Below, in pieces: positions 1 through 7,708 of a stretch of DNA of 35,627 nt. The stretch covers positions 1 through 35,627 of the forward strand of contig JAEUJW010000096.1 of assembly GCA_016793465.1 (NCBI GenBank). The letters run 5' to 3'. The stretch comes from Myxococcales bacterium (GTDB lineage: Bacteria > Myxococcota > Polyangia > Nannocystales > Nannocystaceae). The notes under the pieces were generated by a model. It made no database searches, had not been told where the DNA came from, and saw only the letters and a list, made by a program, of their open reading frames with translations. The translations under genes were made by a program, and so were the position numbers. Each line of letters opens with the position of its first letter. Within the stretch, counting starts at the first letter, position 1.

Positions 1-68
1 TCCTCGAGGTCCACGTCGTACTCGTCTGTTCTCTGCTGCCCGCCCATCCGGGCGATCTCGGTGTTCAT
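1..68 (-). CDS. 5' end of an unrecognised gene, cut by the window edge
   Basis: Reading leftward from an ATG at 66-68 gives an uninterrupted acidic/polar peptide start (MNTEIARMGGQQ..., then RTDEYDVDLE) that runs off the window. It diverges from the oxidoreductase that starts at 179. No domain or signal peptide can be seen in 22 residues and no strong ribosome site precedes the ATG. It could be a short peptide or the start of a normal gene; no function is proposed. Confidence 0.4.
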   Translation of the reverse strand, partial: MNTEIARMGGQQRTDEYDVDLE

Positions 69-178
69 CTCACTGGTTGCTTTGCTCGCCCCTCGGGTGG
101 TTTATCGGTGAAGGCGACAACTTTCCTGAGACTGGGGGCCGCCATCTGTGGCATCGGCGCCCGACCGGAGCAGACCCC

Positions 179-1366
179 GTGAGCGAGATCCTCGACTGGC
201 TGATCGTCGGCGGCGGCGTGCACGGCACCCACGCCTCGCGCCGTCTCGTCCACGCCGGCGTCGCGCCCGACCGCCTGCGGGTGCTCGACCCGCACGAGGA
301 GCCGCTCGCCCGCTGGCACGCGTGCGTGCACAACACCGGCATGACCTTCCTGCGCTCGCCGATCGCCCACCACATCGACGTCGGACCCGCGGACCTCCAC
401 CAGTTCGCCGAGACCGAGGTCCCCGACGCCCGCTACGCGCGCCCCTACCACCGCCCCGCGACCGCCCTGTTTCGTCGCCACGTCGACGCGGTGGTCGAGC
501 GCAACGCCCTGCGGGACCTGCGGGTCCGCGGCAAGGCCGTGCGGCTGCGCTGCGAGCACACCCACGTGCGCGTCGAGACCGACCGCGGCGTGCTGTGCAG
601 CCGCCGCGTCGTGCTCGCGCTCGGGGCCGGCGACGCGCCGCTCTGGCCGGCGTGGGCGCGGGCGCTGCGGATCGTCGTGCCGATCGTCGATCACGTGTTC
701 GACCCGGGCTTCGTGCGGCCGAACGTCCCGCCGTGGCGTCACGTCGCGGTGATCGGCGGGGGCATCACCGCCGCACAGACGGCCATCGCCCTCGCGCGCG
801 CGCGTCCTGGCTCCGTCACGCTGCTCAGCCGGCACACGCCGCGAATCGAGCAGTTCGACAGCGACATCTGCTGGATCGGCGAGCGCTGCCTGCGAGGCTT
901 CCGCCGCTCGAACGACCCCGACTTCCGCCGCGGCATCATCCGCCGCGCGCGCAACCGCGGGTCGATGCCATACGACGTGCTGAAGCAGCTCCGCAACGCC
1001 GAGCGCCGCGGCCAGCTCCACGTCCGGCGCGGCGAGGTCGTGCGCTGGGACGTCGATCCGCTCGGACAGGGCGTGCTGCTCCACGTCGGCGGCGCGCAGG
1101 TGCCCCTCGCGACCGACCGGGTGCTGCTCGCCACCGGCTTCGACCCGGCGCGTCCCGGCGGCGACTTCATCGCCGACGCGATCGACGCGCACGGCCTCCG
1201 CTGCGCCGCCTGCGGCTACCCGGTCGTCGACCCCCTGCTGCGCTGGCACCCGCGCGTTCACGTGATGGGCCCGCTCGCCGAACTCGAGGTCGGGCCCGTC
1301 GCCCGCAACATCATCGGCGCTCGCCTGGCGGCCACGCGCCTCGTCCACGCCGAGCTCTCGTCATGA
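179..1366 (+). CDS. FAD/NAD(P)-binding oxidoreductase (lysine/ornithine N-monooxygenase-like)
   Basis: The protein has 395 residues. I chose the GTG at 179 because GGAG lies 8 bases upstream (167-170) and the FAD-binding beta strand follows at once; the frame is open further upstream but without support. The N-terminal dinucleotide motif is VGGGVHGTH (about residues 9-17). A second Rossmann motif, VIGGGITAAQ, sits near residue 193. A late ATGF-like motif (LLATGFDP) is typical of flavoprotein monooxygenases of the SidA/IucD/PvdA type and related FAD/NAD(P) proteins. It would be cytoplasmic and use NAD(P)H to reduce FAD; the substrate is unknown. Its stop overlaps the start of merC-like 1363 (ATGA), so the two are translationally coupled. 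With a zinc-type receptor and a Fur-family gene nearby, a role in making or processing a metal-binding compound is possible, but this is inference. Confidence 0.8.
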   Translation: MSEILDWLIVGGGVHGTHASRRLVHAGVAPDRLRVLDPHEEPLARWHACVHNTGMTFLRSPIAHHIDVGPADLHQFAETEVPDARYARPYHRPATALFRRHVDAVVERNALRDLRVRGKAVRLRCEHTHVRVETDRGVLCSRRVVLALGAGDAPLWPAWARALRIVVPIVDHVFDPGFVRPNVPPWRHVAVIGGGITAAQTAIALARARPGSVTLLSRHTPRIEQFDSDICWIGERCLRGFRRSNDPDFRRGIIRRARNRGSMPYDVLKQLRNAERRGQLHVRRGEVVRWDVDPLGQGVLLHVGGAQVPLATDRVLLATGFDPARPGGDFIADAIDAHGLRCAACGYPVVDPLLRWHPRVHVMGPLAELEVGPVARNIIGARLAATRLVHAELSS

Positions 1367-1761
1367 ACCCGCGGCCACCTCCCATCGCGGCCACCCGCCC
1401 CGCCAGCGCGCGCGTCGATCTCGTCGGCGTGCTCGCCTCGTCGGCGTGCCTCGTCCACTGCCTGGCGACGCCTTTGATCGTCGCGGCCTTCCCGTTCGTC
1501 GCCGACGCGCGCTTCGAGGGGTCGCTCGCGCTCCTCCTCGTGGTGTTCGCCGCGATCTCCGCGGCCCTCGCGCTGCGGCGACGACACCGACTCCCGGTCA
1601 TCACCTTCGGCGCGGGCCTCCTCGCGCTCGTGGCTCGCCACTGGCTCGCGCTCCCGGAGGGCAGCCCGGAGGAGCGGCTGCTCATCGTGCTCGCCGCGGG
1701 CCTGATGATCACCACCCACCTGCTCTCGCTGACGGCGGGGAGGCTCGAGGATCCGGCGTGA
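1363..1761 (+). CDS. MerC-domain integral membrane protein
   Basis: A protein of 132 residues with four likely membrane segments: about residues 20-40, 46-65, 71-91 and 100-122. The first segment carries the MerC signature SACLVHCLATPLI, a Cys-x-x-His-Cys pair in the membrane. MerC proteins of mer operons move Hg(II) across the inner membrane. Chromosomal MerC-domain proteins are often found beside Zur-type regulators and zinc TonB receptors, so a role with zinc or another soft metal is at least as likely here as mercury; no other mer gene is present. The start codon overlaps the stop of the oxidoreductase (ATGA), which suggests coupled translation in a two-gene operon. Confidence 0.8.
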   Translation: MNPRPPPIAATRPASARVDLVGVLASSACLVHCLATPLIVAAFPFVADARFEGSLALLLVVFAAISAALALRRRHRLPVITFGAGLLALVARHWLALPEGSPEERLLIVLAAGLMITTHLLSLTAGRLEDPA

Positions 1762-1916
1762 ATTCGCCGGGCCGCCGATTCACGAGAGCTCCGCCCGCTT
1801 CACAGCCGATCCCGAGACGGCCGAGGACTTCGACGAGGCGATGGCGACCGGCACGATCAGCGTGATCGCGGGGCGCCGCGCCGACGAGCGCTCCGAACCT
1901 CGTGCGTGCCGCCACG

Positions 1917-2219
1917 TCACCAATCGCCCGGGAAGGTCGACTCGCCGGTGTCCTCGCCCTGCGGCCCGCCGGTGTCCCCCTCGGACGCCGCCATCTCGTC
2001 CTGCAGCTGCTCCGCCTGTTGTTCGCTGAGGTCGGCGAGGCAGGAATCCAGCACGGCCCTGGCGTCGGCGTTCTTCGACACTTCGCAGTTATCGTCACAG
2101 AACGGGCAACACCCGAGCGATGCCATGGCCCGTCGGTGGCACTCTCCCTCCCCGGAAAGACAGGAGGTCGCGCCGGTCGTGACCAGGAACAGACCCAGCT
2201 GACGAAGGAACCGCCGCAT
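1917..2219 (-). CDS. small Cys-rich acidic lipoprotein, unknown function
   Basis: The protein has 100 residues. The N-terminus MRRFLRQLGLFLVTTGATSC is a short signal with a possible lipobox (ATS-C). The mature part holds a Cys cluster (residues about 26-46, including CCPFCDDNC) and ends in a Glu/Gln/Asp-rich tail. I chose the ATG at 2219 because it gives a signal peptide and sits just below a promoter; the frame is open upstream to 2354 but that part is basic and promoter-bearing. It is not in an obvious operon with the receptor: 131 bp separate its start from the receptor's stop at 2351. The family is not recognised. Its position in the metal region and its Cys-rich core fit metal binding or a disulfide-bonded exported protein, without proof. 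Confidence 0.65.
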   Translation of the reverse strand: MRRFLRQLGLFLVTTGATSCLSGEGECHRRAMASLGCCPFCDDNCEVSKNADARAVLDSCLADLSEQQAEQLQDEMAASEGDTGGPQGEDTGESTFPGDW

Positions 2220-2226
2220 CACGTGT

Positions 2227-2255
2227 ATCCTAATCAAACCGACGCCCGGCGACAA
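2227..2255 (-). promoter_or_regulatory. predicted sigma-70-type promoter of the small lipoprotein
   Basis: On the minus strand there is a -35 TTGTCG (2250-2255), a 17-bp spacer and a -10 TAGGAT (2227-2232). Only 7 bases separate the -10 from the ATG at 2219, so the message would be leaderless or nearly so. An inverted repeat CGGCGACA-N4-TGTCGCCG (2247-2266) overlaps the -35 and could be an operator. Confidence 0.5.
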
Positions 2256-2350
2256 CCGTGTCGCCGCAGCACTGTCGCAGTGGATCTGCTCGGATCGCAT
2301 CCGAGCGAATCTCCTGATCGGACGGCGGTCGATCCTGCGGTCCAGGGCTC

Positions 2351-4831
2351 TCACCCCGATCTCGCCGCAGTCGATCGCTCTCGCGGCTCCTCGAGGTCCA
2401 CGTCGAACTCGACCGCGAGACGCAGCTGCAGGCCCCAGCCGGCCTCGTCGGCGAAGTAACGCAGCAGGCTGGTGTAGTCGCGGTAGCGTCGACTCAGCAG
2501 GTTGGTGCCGACGAGGCTCAGCCGGATGAGGTGGCGCTCGTTCACGAACTCGACGCCCGCGCCGGCGCCGAGCAGCACGTAGGCGGAGGGCGGCGCGCTG
2601 AAGTCCACGTCCTGGGGGTAGTGCCGCTGACGTGCCACGACGGTCCCGTTGACTTCGAGGTAGCCGCCGCTGGAGACCCGTGAGTCAGGGATATACCAGC
2701 GCCCCGCGGCCCAGTAGCGGGCGGGGGGAATGAGCGCGAGGGGGGCGTTCGCCGCGAGATCGAGCGCACGCACCCACGACGCGCTGGACGACAACCCGAG
2801 GGGCAGCCCCGGCGCCTTGAGGTCGAAGCGCAGCTCGCCACCGCCGAAGAACGCGTCGATCGGCTTGAACGCGAACACCGGCAGCGGCCCGCGCGTCGTG
2901 CAGCTCAGCGGGGCGCACTGGCCGTCCTGCGGCTCGGGCGCGAAGTACACGTAGTTTTGGATGTACGCCGCGTGGCCGGCCGCCTCGACGAACAGGAAGT
3001 CGCCGTCGTACTGCAGCGTCGCCTCGCCGCCCCACGAACGTTCGACCCCGATCTTCGAACTACCGATCCCGAGGATCGGGAACGACGGAGCCGCGCCGTT
3101 CATGAACTGCTCGTCGACCGAGGGGATTCGCGCCGACGAATGGAGCTGGGCGCGCAGCGTGAACGCCTTGACGTCGCGGACCGGCCGGATCAGCCCGCCG
3201 ACGGTCGCCGACGCCGTATGGAACGTCCGCCGACACGTGCCGCCGTCCCCCGCGGCCTGGCACGTCGATTCGTCGAGGCGCCCGCCGGCCTTCTGGCCGA
3301 GGTAGTCGCGCTCGCGCAGATCGGCGGCCCGGTACAGCCCCTCGTAACGGGCGCCGAGCTCGAGCTCCGCCCGCTCGTGGACGAACCGCTCGATCGCGTA
3401 GGCGGACCAGCTGCTCTGGCGGTAGTCCGGGATCAGCGTCGTGGACGCCCGGAACGTGTTGGTCTGGTGGCCGAAGGTGACGCCCGACGTGCCGACCAGC
3501 GCCCACGCGCCGAGCGCGACGCGGTGGTGCTCGAACCGAGTCTCGACGGCGTGGGTGGCCAGCCCGAACGTGAGCTGCGGGCCCTCGACGCTCTGGCGGA
3601 CGATGTCGAACTCGCGGCGATCGTTGTACTGGAACGAGTAGATCGGGTGCAGCTCGCCGGCGTGGCCGAGGCGGATGCGGGCCCGGGCGTACGCCAGGTG
3701 GTGCCAGATCTCCTGCTTCGGGCGTTCGATGGCGAAGTCGGCGCGGTAGGCGTCGGCGTCGACCGGCCGCCCGCGCTCCACCGCGGCGTCGAACTCCTCG
3801 GGGGTCGAGATCCGCAAGCACGTGCAGATCCCGCCGCGCGCGCGCATGACGCGATAGCCGGCGCCGAAGTCGAAGGCGTCGCTCGAGTAGCCGAGCTGCG
3901 TCCCCGTGTTCCACGTCGACGAGCCCGTGTTGTCGAGCGGGTAGGTCGGCGTGACGATCGCCCGGTGCCGCGACAGGTTGCCCTCCACGCGGACGGCGAA
4001 GCCGCGGGCGCGGCGCGGCGCGTAGTCGACGCGCGCCGCACCGCCGCCCCCGAGCGGGTTCGAGAAGCCCACCGTACCGAGTTCCGCGCGCACGCCGGGT
4101 CGCTGCGGCAACGGCCGCGAGTCGAGCAGCACGACCCCGCCGATCGCCTTGGCCCCGAAGCGCGTGGTCCCGGCGCCCTTGATCACGGTGATACGGTCGG
4201 CGACGTGCGGGTCGACCTCCGGCGCGTGGTCGATGCCCCAGTCCTGGCCCTCGTGGCGCACACCGTCGACGAGGATCAGGTTGCGCCGCCCCTGGTGCCC
4301 GCGAATGATCGGCTTGTTCATCCCGCCCGCGGAGCCGCGCAGCGTCGTCACACCGGACACCCGCGACAGCGTGTCCGCCAGCCCCTGACCGCGCGTGCGC
4401 GCCAGCTCGGCCCCCGCGAGCGCCTGACTCGCGGACGCCGTGGTCGGCTGCTCGCCGTGGACATCGACCGCGATCACGTGGTGATCGTGGCGATCGTGCA
4501 GCGCCTCGAGCCGGATCTGCGTGCTCGTGGAAGGACCCAGGACCATCACGTCGAGGCGCGACGTCGTGTGCTCCGGCTTCGCCGCGGTCACCTGCAGCTT
4601 GCCCTGACACAGCCCCTCGAGGCGGACCCGCCCCAGCGCGTCGCTCCGCAGCAGGATCGGCGTCGTCGCTCCATTCGCGCGTACCTCCACGCGCGCCCCG
4701 GCGAGCGGCTCGTCGGAGTCCGCTTCGAGCACCGCGCCCTCCCAGACCCCTGCGCACGACGAAGCAGGTCGCGTCGTGACGGGCGACGCGGCCGGCGAGG
4801 CGAGCATCAGCGCTGCGAGGAGCGTGGCCAA
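2351..4831 (-). CDS. TonB-dependent outer-membrane receptor, probably for zinc (ZnuD-like)
   Basis: The protein has 826 residues. A weak N-terminal signal is followed by a carboxypeptidase-regulatory-like beta domain (about 27-110). Next comes a short His-rich stretch, HDRHDHH (about 111-118), then a TonB plug (about 130-245) with IIRGHQGRRNLILVDGVR and VIKGAGTTRFGAKAIGGVV. A 22-strand-type barrel reaches the C-terminus. Cys pairs (GICTC, TCQAAGDGGTC, QCAPLSC) lie in likely surface loops. The His-rich plug entry, the neighbouring acidic/His lipoprotein and the Fur-family gene all point to zinc, as in the ZnuD group. The start is TTG at 4831, only 6 bp after the stop of the lipoprotein gene 4838-5503, so the two form an operon. 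An iron or other metal-chelate substrate cannot be excluded. Confidence 0.88.
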   Translation of the reverse strand: MATLLAALMLASPAASPVTTRPASSCAGVWEGAVLEADSDEPLAGARVEVRANGATTPILLRSDALGRVRLEGLCQGKLQVTAAKPEHTTSRLDVMVLGPSTSTQIRLEALHDRHDHHVIAVDVHGEQPTTASASQALAGAELARTRGQGLADTLSRVSGVTTLRGSAGGMNKPIIRGHQGRRNLILVDGVRHEGQDWGIDHAPEVDPHVADRITVIKGAGTTRFGAKAIGGVVLLDSRPLPQRPGVRAELGTVGFSNPLGGGGAARVDYAPRRARGFAVRVEGNLSRHRAIVTPTYPLDNTGSSTWNTGTQLGYSSDAFDFGAGYRVMRARGGICTCLRISTPEEFDAAVERGRPVDADAYRADFAIERPKQEIWHHLAYARARIRLGHAGELHPIYSFQYNDRREFDIVRQSVEGPQLTFGLATHAVETRFEHHRVALGAWALVGTSGVTFGHQTNTFRASTTLIPDYRQSSWSAYAIERFVHERAELELGARYEGLYRAADLRERDYLGQKAGGRLDESTCQAAGDGGTCRRTFHTASATVGGLIRPVRDVKAFTLRAQLHSSARIPSVDEQFMNGAAPSFPILGIGSSKIGVERSWGGEATLQYDGDFLFVEAAGHAAYIQNYVYFAPEPQDGQCAPLSCTTRGPLPVFAFKPIDAFFGGGELRFDLKAPGLPLGLSSSASWVRALDLAANAPLALIPPARYWAAGRWYIPDSRVSSGGYLEVNGTVVARQRHYPQDVDFSAPPSAYVLLGAGAGVEFVNERHLIRLSLVGTNLLSRRYRDYTSLLRYFADEAGWGLQLRLAVEFDVDLEEPRERSTAARSG

Positions 4832-4837
4832 GGCCGG

Positions 4838-5503
4838 CTACGATACGACGAGCTTGAACGTGATGTCGGCGTCGACGCTGCCTGGGAGGTCACGGCCCGC
4901 GGCGAGATCCGCGGGGAGCCCCGCGGACTTCTGCGGCTGATCGTTGAGCGGCGGGAGGTGACGCAGGATGACGCGGAGCTCGCCCTCACCGGCGGCCGCG
5001 CCGGTGACGGTGTTGGCGAGCCCGACCGGCAGGTCGTCCCCGACGGCGTTCTCGCCGTAGTCCGACTCGAGATCCGCGTAGGCGTGGGTGACCAGCGCCG
5101 GCGAGACCGACGAGCCGGGCCCCGCGACGTCGCCGGTCACGAACACCAGATGGTCCTCGGCCTCGGCCTCGATCTCCGCGGTGAGGTCCTCCTCCGGATC
5201 GGCGATCGAGTTGACGAAGCGCACAGCGAGCCCGTACTCCACCCCGACCGCGAGCTCCACACGGTCGGACATCCCTGAGACACCGCCGTCGCCGTCGGGA
5301 TCCTCGAAGGCGAACACCAGGGGAGCCCCGCCCCCCGCGGGCGTAAAGGTCAGCTCGACGCGCGAGATGACCTCGTTCTCGTCCTCATGCTCGTGGTCAT
5401 CCTCACCGTGGTCGTCCTCGGCGTTGCTGCCGCACGCGCCAGGACCGCCGAGCGACGCGAGGCCCATGACGAGGGCGAAGAAATTTTTGCAAACCTTTTG
5501 CAT
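4838..5503 (-). CDS. lipoprotein partner of the zinc-type TonB receptor
   Basis: A protein of 221 residues. The signal peptide ends in a lipobox (GPGA-C, Cys about residue 24). It is followed by an Asp/Glu/His run (residues about 29-42) that could bind metal. The rest is a beta-rich domain with the pattern EVI...VELTFTPAGGG, DPDGDGG, an EEDLTAEIEAEAEDH helix, VTHAYADLESD, PVGLANTVTG, RVILRH and a final DITFKLVV. From memory, this pattern matches a lipoprotein family in Bacteroidota and Myxococcota that lies directly before zinc-type TonB receptors. It is likely a surface or periplasmic metal-binding partner of the receptor. The ATG at 5503 lies 6 bases below a -10 element and inside an inverted repeat, so expression is probably metal-controlled. 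Confidence 0.8.
   Translation of the reverse strand: MQKVCKNFFALVMGLASLGGPGACGSNAEDDHGEDDHEHEDENEVISRVELTFTPAGGGAPLVFAFEDPDGDGGVSGMSDRVELAVGVEYGLAVRFVNSIADPEEDLTAEIEAEAEDHLVFVTGDVAGPGSSVSPALVTHAYADLESDYGENAVGDDLPVGLANTVTGAAAGEGELRVILRHLPPLNDQPQKSAGLPADLAAGRDLPGSVDADITFKLVVS
5488..5502. promoter_or_regulatory. candidate Zur/Fur operator at the lipoprotein start codon
   Basis: TGCAAA-CCT-TTTGCA is a perfect 6-3-6 inverted repeat covering the first codons of the 5503 gene and its predicted transcription start. It has the 15-bp size of actinobacterial Zur boxes (TGAAAATCATTTTCA type) and agrees with that form at 11 of 15 positions. The Fur-family gene is 80 bp away, divergent. Binding is inferred. 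Confidence 0.45.
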
Positions 5504-5509
5504 GTGTAC

Positions 5510-5539
5510 AGGCTAGGCGACAGCGGGGCCGGTTGTCAA
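5510..5539 (-). promoter_or_regulatory. predicted promoter of the zinc receptor operon
   Basis: On the minus strand a perfect -35 TTGACA (5534-5539) is followed by an 18-bp spacer and a -10-like TAGCCT (5510-5515), six bases before the ATG at 5503. The transcript would have almost no leader, and the palindrome at 5488-5502 would sit at about +1 to +15, a good place for repression. Confidence 0.45.
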
Positions 5540-5583
5540 CCTCCGAACCACCGACCTCGTCCGCGTCGTGGTACTCTCCTCCC

Positions 5584-6021
5584 ATGGCGCGTTCGAAGGC
5601 ATCCTCAGACTCCCTCCGCGACCTGTTGCGGGCCGCCGGTCTGCGGTGCACCGGGCCGCGGCTCGCCGTCCTGCAGCACTTGCAGGGGTGCACCGCGCCG
5701 CGCAGCCACGGCGAGCTCGTGGAGGCGCTGGCCGACCACGGGTTCGACGCGGCCACGCTCTACCGCAACCTGATCGACCTCGAAGGCGCGAGCCTCGTGG
5801 GTCGCGTCAACCTCGGCGACAACGTCTGGCGCTTCGAGCTCCGCGACCCGAACGAGGAAGAGAAGCGCGAGCACCCGCACTTCATGTGCGTTCATTGCGG
5901 CGAGATCACGTGCCTCGAGGATGTCCGCGTCAAGCTCACCCCGGCGCCCGGCTCGGTCAAATCGGTCGTGAGCACCATCTCCGACATCGTGCTCAAGGGC
6001 CAGTGCGTCCGCTGCGCCTGA
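5584..6021 (+). CDS. Fur-family metalloregulator, probably Zur
   Basis: A protein of 145 residues, the usual Fur-family size. An N-terminal winged helix (LRAAGLRCTGPRLAVLQHL, then SHGELVEAL and ATLYRNLIDLE) is followed by the dimerisation and metal region. This contains HPHFMCVHCGEITCLED (Cys-x-x-Cys of the structural zinc site) and a closing GQCVRC, the second Cys-x-x-Cys. The histidines needed for the regulatory site (HPHF and the region before it) are present. I chose the ATG at 5584; an upstream TTG at 5533 would add 17 residues of no visible character. It is divergent from the zinc receptor operon, which fits Zur better than Fur or PerR. The calls Zur versus PerR cannot be separated by sequence reading alone. 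Confidence 0.85.
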   Translation: MARSKASSDSLRDLLRAAGLRCTGPRLAVLQHLQGCTAPRSHGELVEALADHGFDAATLYRNLIDLEGASLVGRVNLGDNVWRFELRDPNEEEKREHPHFMCVHCGEITCLEDVRVKLTPAPGSVKSVVSTISDIVLKGQCVRCA

Positions 6022-6231
6022 GCCCCACGCAACGCATCGCACCCGCGAACTCGATGCGGCTGACGACTTCCCCTGGTTCTATCCTTGCCGCACAATACGC
6101 TCGAAACCTCGGCTCGACGGCCGGACGGACTCCGACCACAGGGCTTGGCGTGAAGGTGAGTCGGAGGCCATACCGACCCCGCAATGCGCGACGACGAGAT
6201 CCCCCCGCAGCAGAATTTCGGGCGTAACCTG

Positions 6232-7209
6232 TCACGGAAGCGTGCAGATCCCGACGTCCTCCAGCCCCGGCGGCGCCAGTCCCTCGGTGTAAAATCCGAT
6301 GCACTCCTGACCCTGACCCGTACACGGAGCCCCCGGGTCGGGCGCACCCAGATCGCATAACAGCTCGCAACACTTGCCTGCTTCTTGATCGCATTCGACG
6401 GCAGCGGCAGCGGCGACACAGGCCAGCCCCTCATTACAGTCACTCGCGTAATCGCACACGTCGTGCCTCGCCCCTTCGATGCCGTTGTAGTCCGGCGCAC
6501 ACAAGAATCCACCCGCACCCGGCGCGCACACCGTAAACGCCGCACACGTGGGCGCGAAAGGTTCGCAGGACGGATAGCAGACGTGCCCCCACATGAAATC
6601 GCCGCAGGTGTCGTCTGGATCGGCGCACGTGGGCGCCTCCGGTGATCCCATGCATAGCGGCGTGCAGTAGTTGTTGAAATCGGTGTCGAAGCAGATGCTG
6701 AACTCGTCGCAGCTATCCGGGATGTCCCCCTCGTATAAGACGAAGCACAGCTCCCCCGCGTGCGCCGGCTCGTCCACCATCGGGACACACCTGGGCGGTA
6801 TCGGTTCGAACGTCTCGCTCGGCAATCGGACCACGCACTTCTGACCGCTTGGGCAGTCTTGGGCGAGCAGATCGCAAGCCGGCGGCAACGGGAGATCTGA
6901 CGGGCAGTTCGACGGCTCACAGCTCTCTCCGGAAGCCGTGGTACTCATGTTCTCCGTGGTCCCGATGGTGCTGGTGGCCGAACCACCCTCGACGTCTCCA
7001 GGACTCCCGACACTCCCGTCAGAGCTCATCACGGTCGAGCTCATGCTCATCGTACTGGTGCGTGTCGGGCTCGCTCCCCCGGATCCACCGGTGCTCGTGC
7101 CGGACTCCGGGAGTACGCTCCCGGTGGAGCCGCTCGAGGTCCCCGAGCCGCCGCTCGACGGCCCACACCCGATGAACGACAGGAAAAGTCCGAAACGCCA
7201 GTGCACCAA
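6232..7209 (-). CDS. Cys-rich secreted lipoprotein, myxobacterial surface type
   Basis: About 325 residues. The start is TTG at 7209 or, just as likely, GTG at 7206; there is no ribosome site and an AT-rich stretch (TAGTAACTAT) lies directly upstream. A short signal ends in LSFIG-C. A 90-residue Ser/Gly/Thr linker follows. The globular part has more than 20 cysteines in short spaced pairs (CPSGQKC, CDEFSIC, CTPLC, CADPDDTC, CCELLC). This layout, lipobox then low-complexity stalk then Cys-rich head, is common for surface-anchored proteins of Nannocystis-type bacteria. The function is unknown. It converges with the Fur-family gene across about 210 bp and diverges from the DUF4215 lipoprotein. 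Confidence 0.8.
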   Translation of the reverse strand: MVHWRFGLFLSFIGCGPSSGGSGTSSGSTGSVLPESGTSTGGSGGASPTRTSTMSMSSTVMSSDGSVGSPGDVEGGSATSTIGTTENMSTTASGESCEPSNCPSDLPLPPACDLLAQDCPSGQKCVVRLPSETFEPIPPRCVPMVDEPAHAGELCFVLYEGDIPDSCDEFSICFDTDFNNYCTPLCMGSPEAPTCADPDDTCGDFMWGHVCYPSCEPFAPTCAAFTVCAPGAGGFLCAPDYNGIEGARHDVCDYASDCNEGLACVAAAAAVECDQEAGKCCELLCDLGAPDPGAPCTGQGQECIGFYTEGLAPPGLEDVGICTLP

Positions 7210-7708
7210 TAGTTACTATCACATCCGGAAAGCCGATCGGTCGCGTCTCCTGCGCTTCAACCCGGGCCAGGCCCGTCGTGATCGCATCCGCTGCCCGGAC
7301 TCGCAGGGGCGGACCGCGTCGCCCGGGAAAGATCGCCACGACGAACATCGCATTGCGGCCCATCGGGATGCCGTGGATGGTGTCGTTCGTCGGATCGTGA
7401 ACGGCCAGGTGCCCGGGTCGATGAACGGTGGGTCGGCGGGTGAGCCGACCGCATCGCCCCTCCACCGCAGGATCGGGCGCGCGGGTCGAACTCCCTGGCG
7501 CTCCGGACCCGGCCGTCACGGCCGACCCGGTCGCGCTCCGGATCGGCCGGTCCGCGTCGTGGACCTCCACGCACCGACACCGGCGTCGACCCCGCCGACG
7601 CGCGAACGCCCGCGTCCGACGCCGCCGCATCGCCGTGCTTGGTCCCGCCCGTCGCGCCCGTCGGCCGCGATCGTGCCATTCATGGCATGCTCGGCTCCGA
7701 GGTGTCCC
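7210..7708. other. 499-bp divergent intergenic region
   Basis: This lies between two divergent Cys-rich lipoprotein genes. The left end has the AT-rich TAGTAACTAT stretch (about 7210-7222), a likely promoter for the minus gene. The rest is GC-rich, with open frames that look like chance (Arg/Pro/His-rich, no motif). No RNA gene or repeat is visible. Confidence 0.5.

Noticed and set aside
1363..1761. A mercury-resistance operon
   Set aside because: Only a MerC-domain protein is present; merR, merA, merT and merP are absent, and the setting is a zinc-type locus.
2957..5278. A 773-codon plus-strand frame
   Set aside because: It is antisense to the TonB receptor and its lipoprotein, with Arg-rich nonsense sequence.
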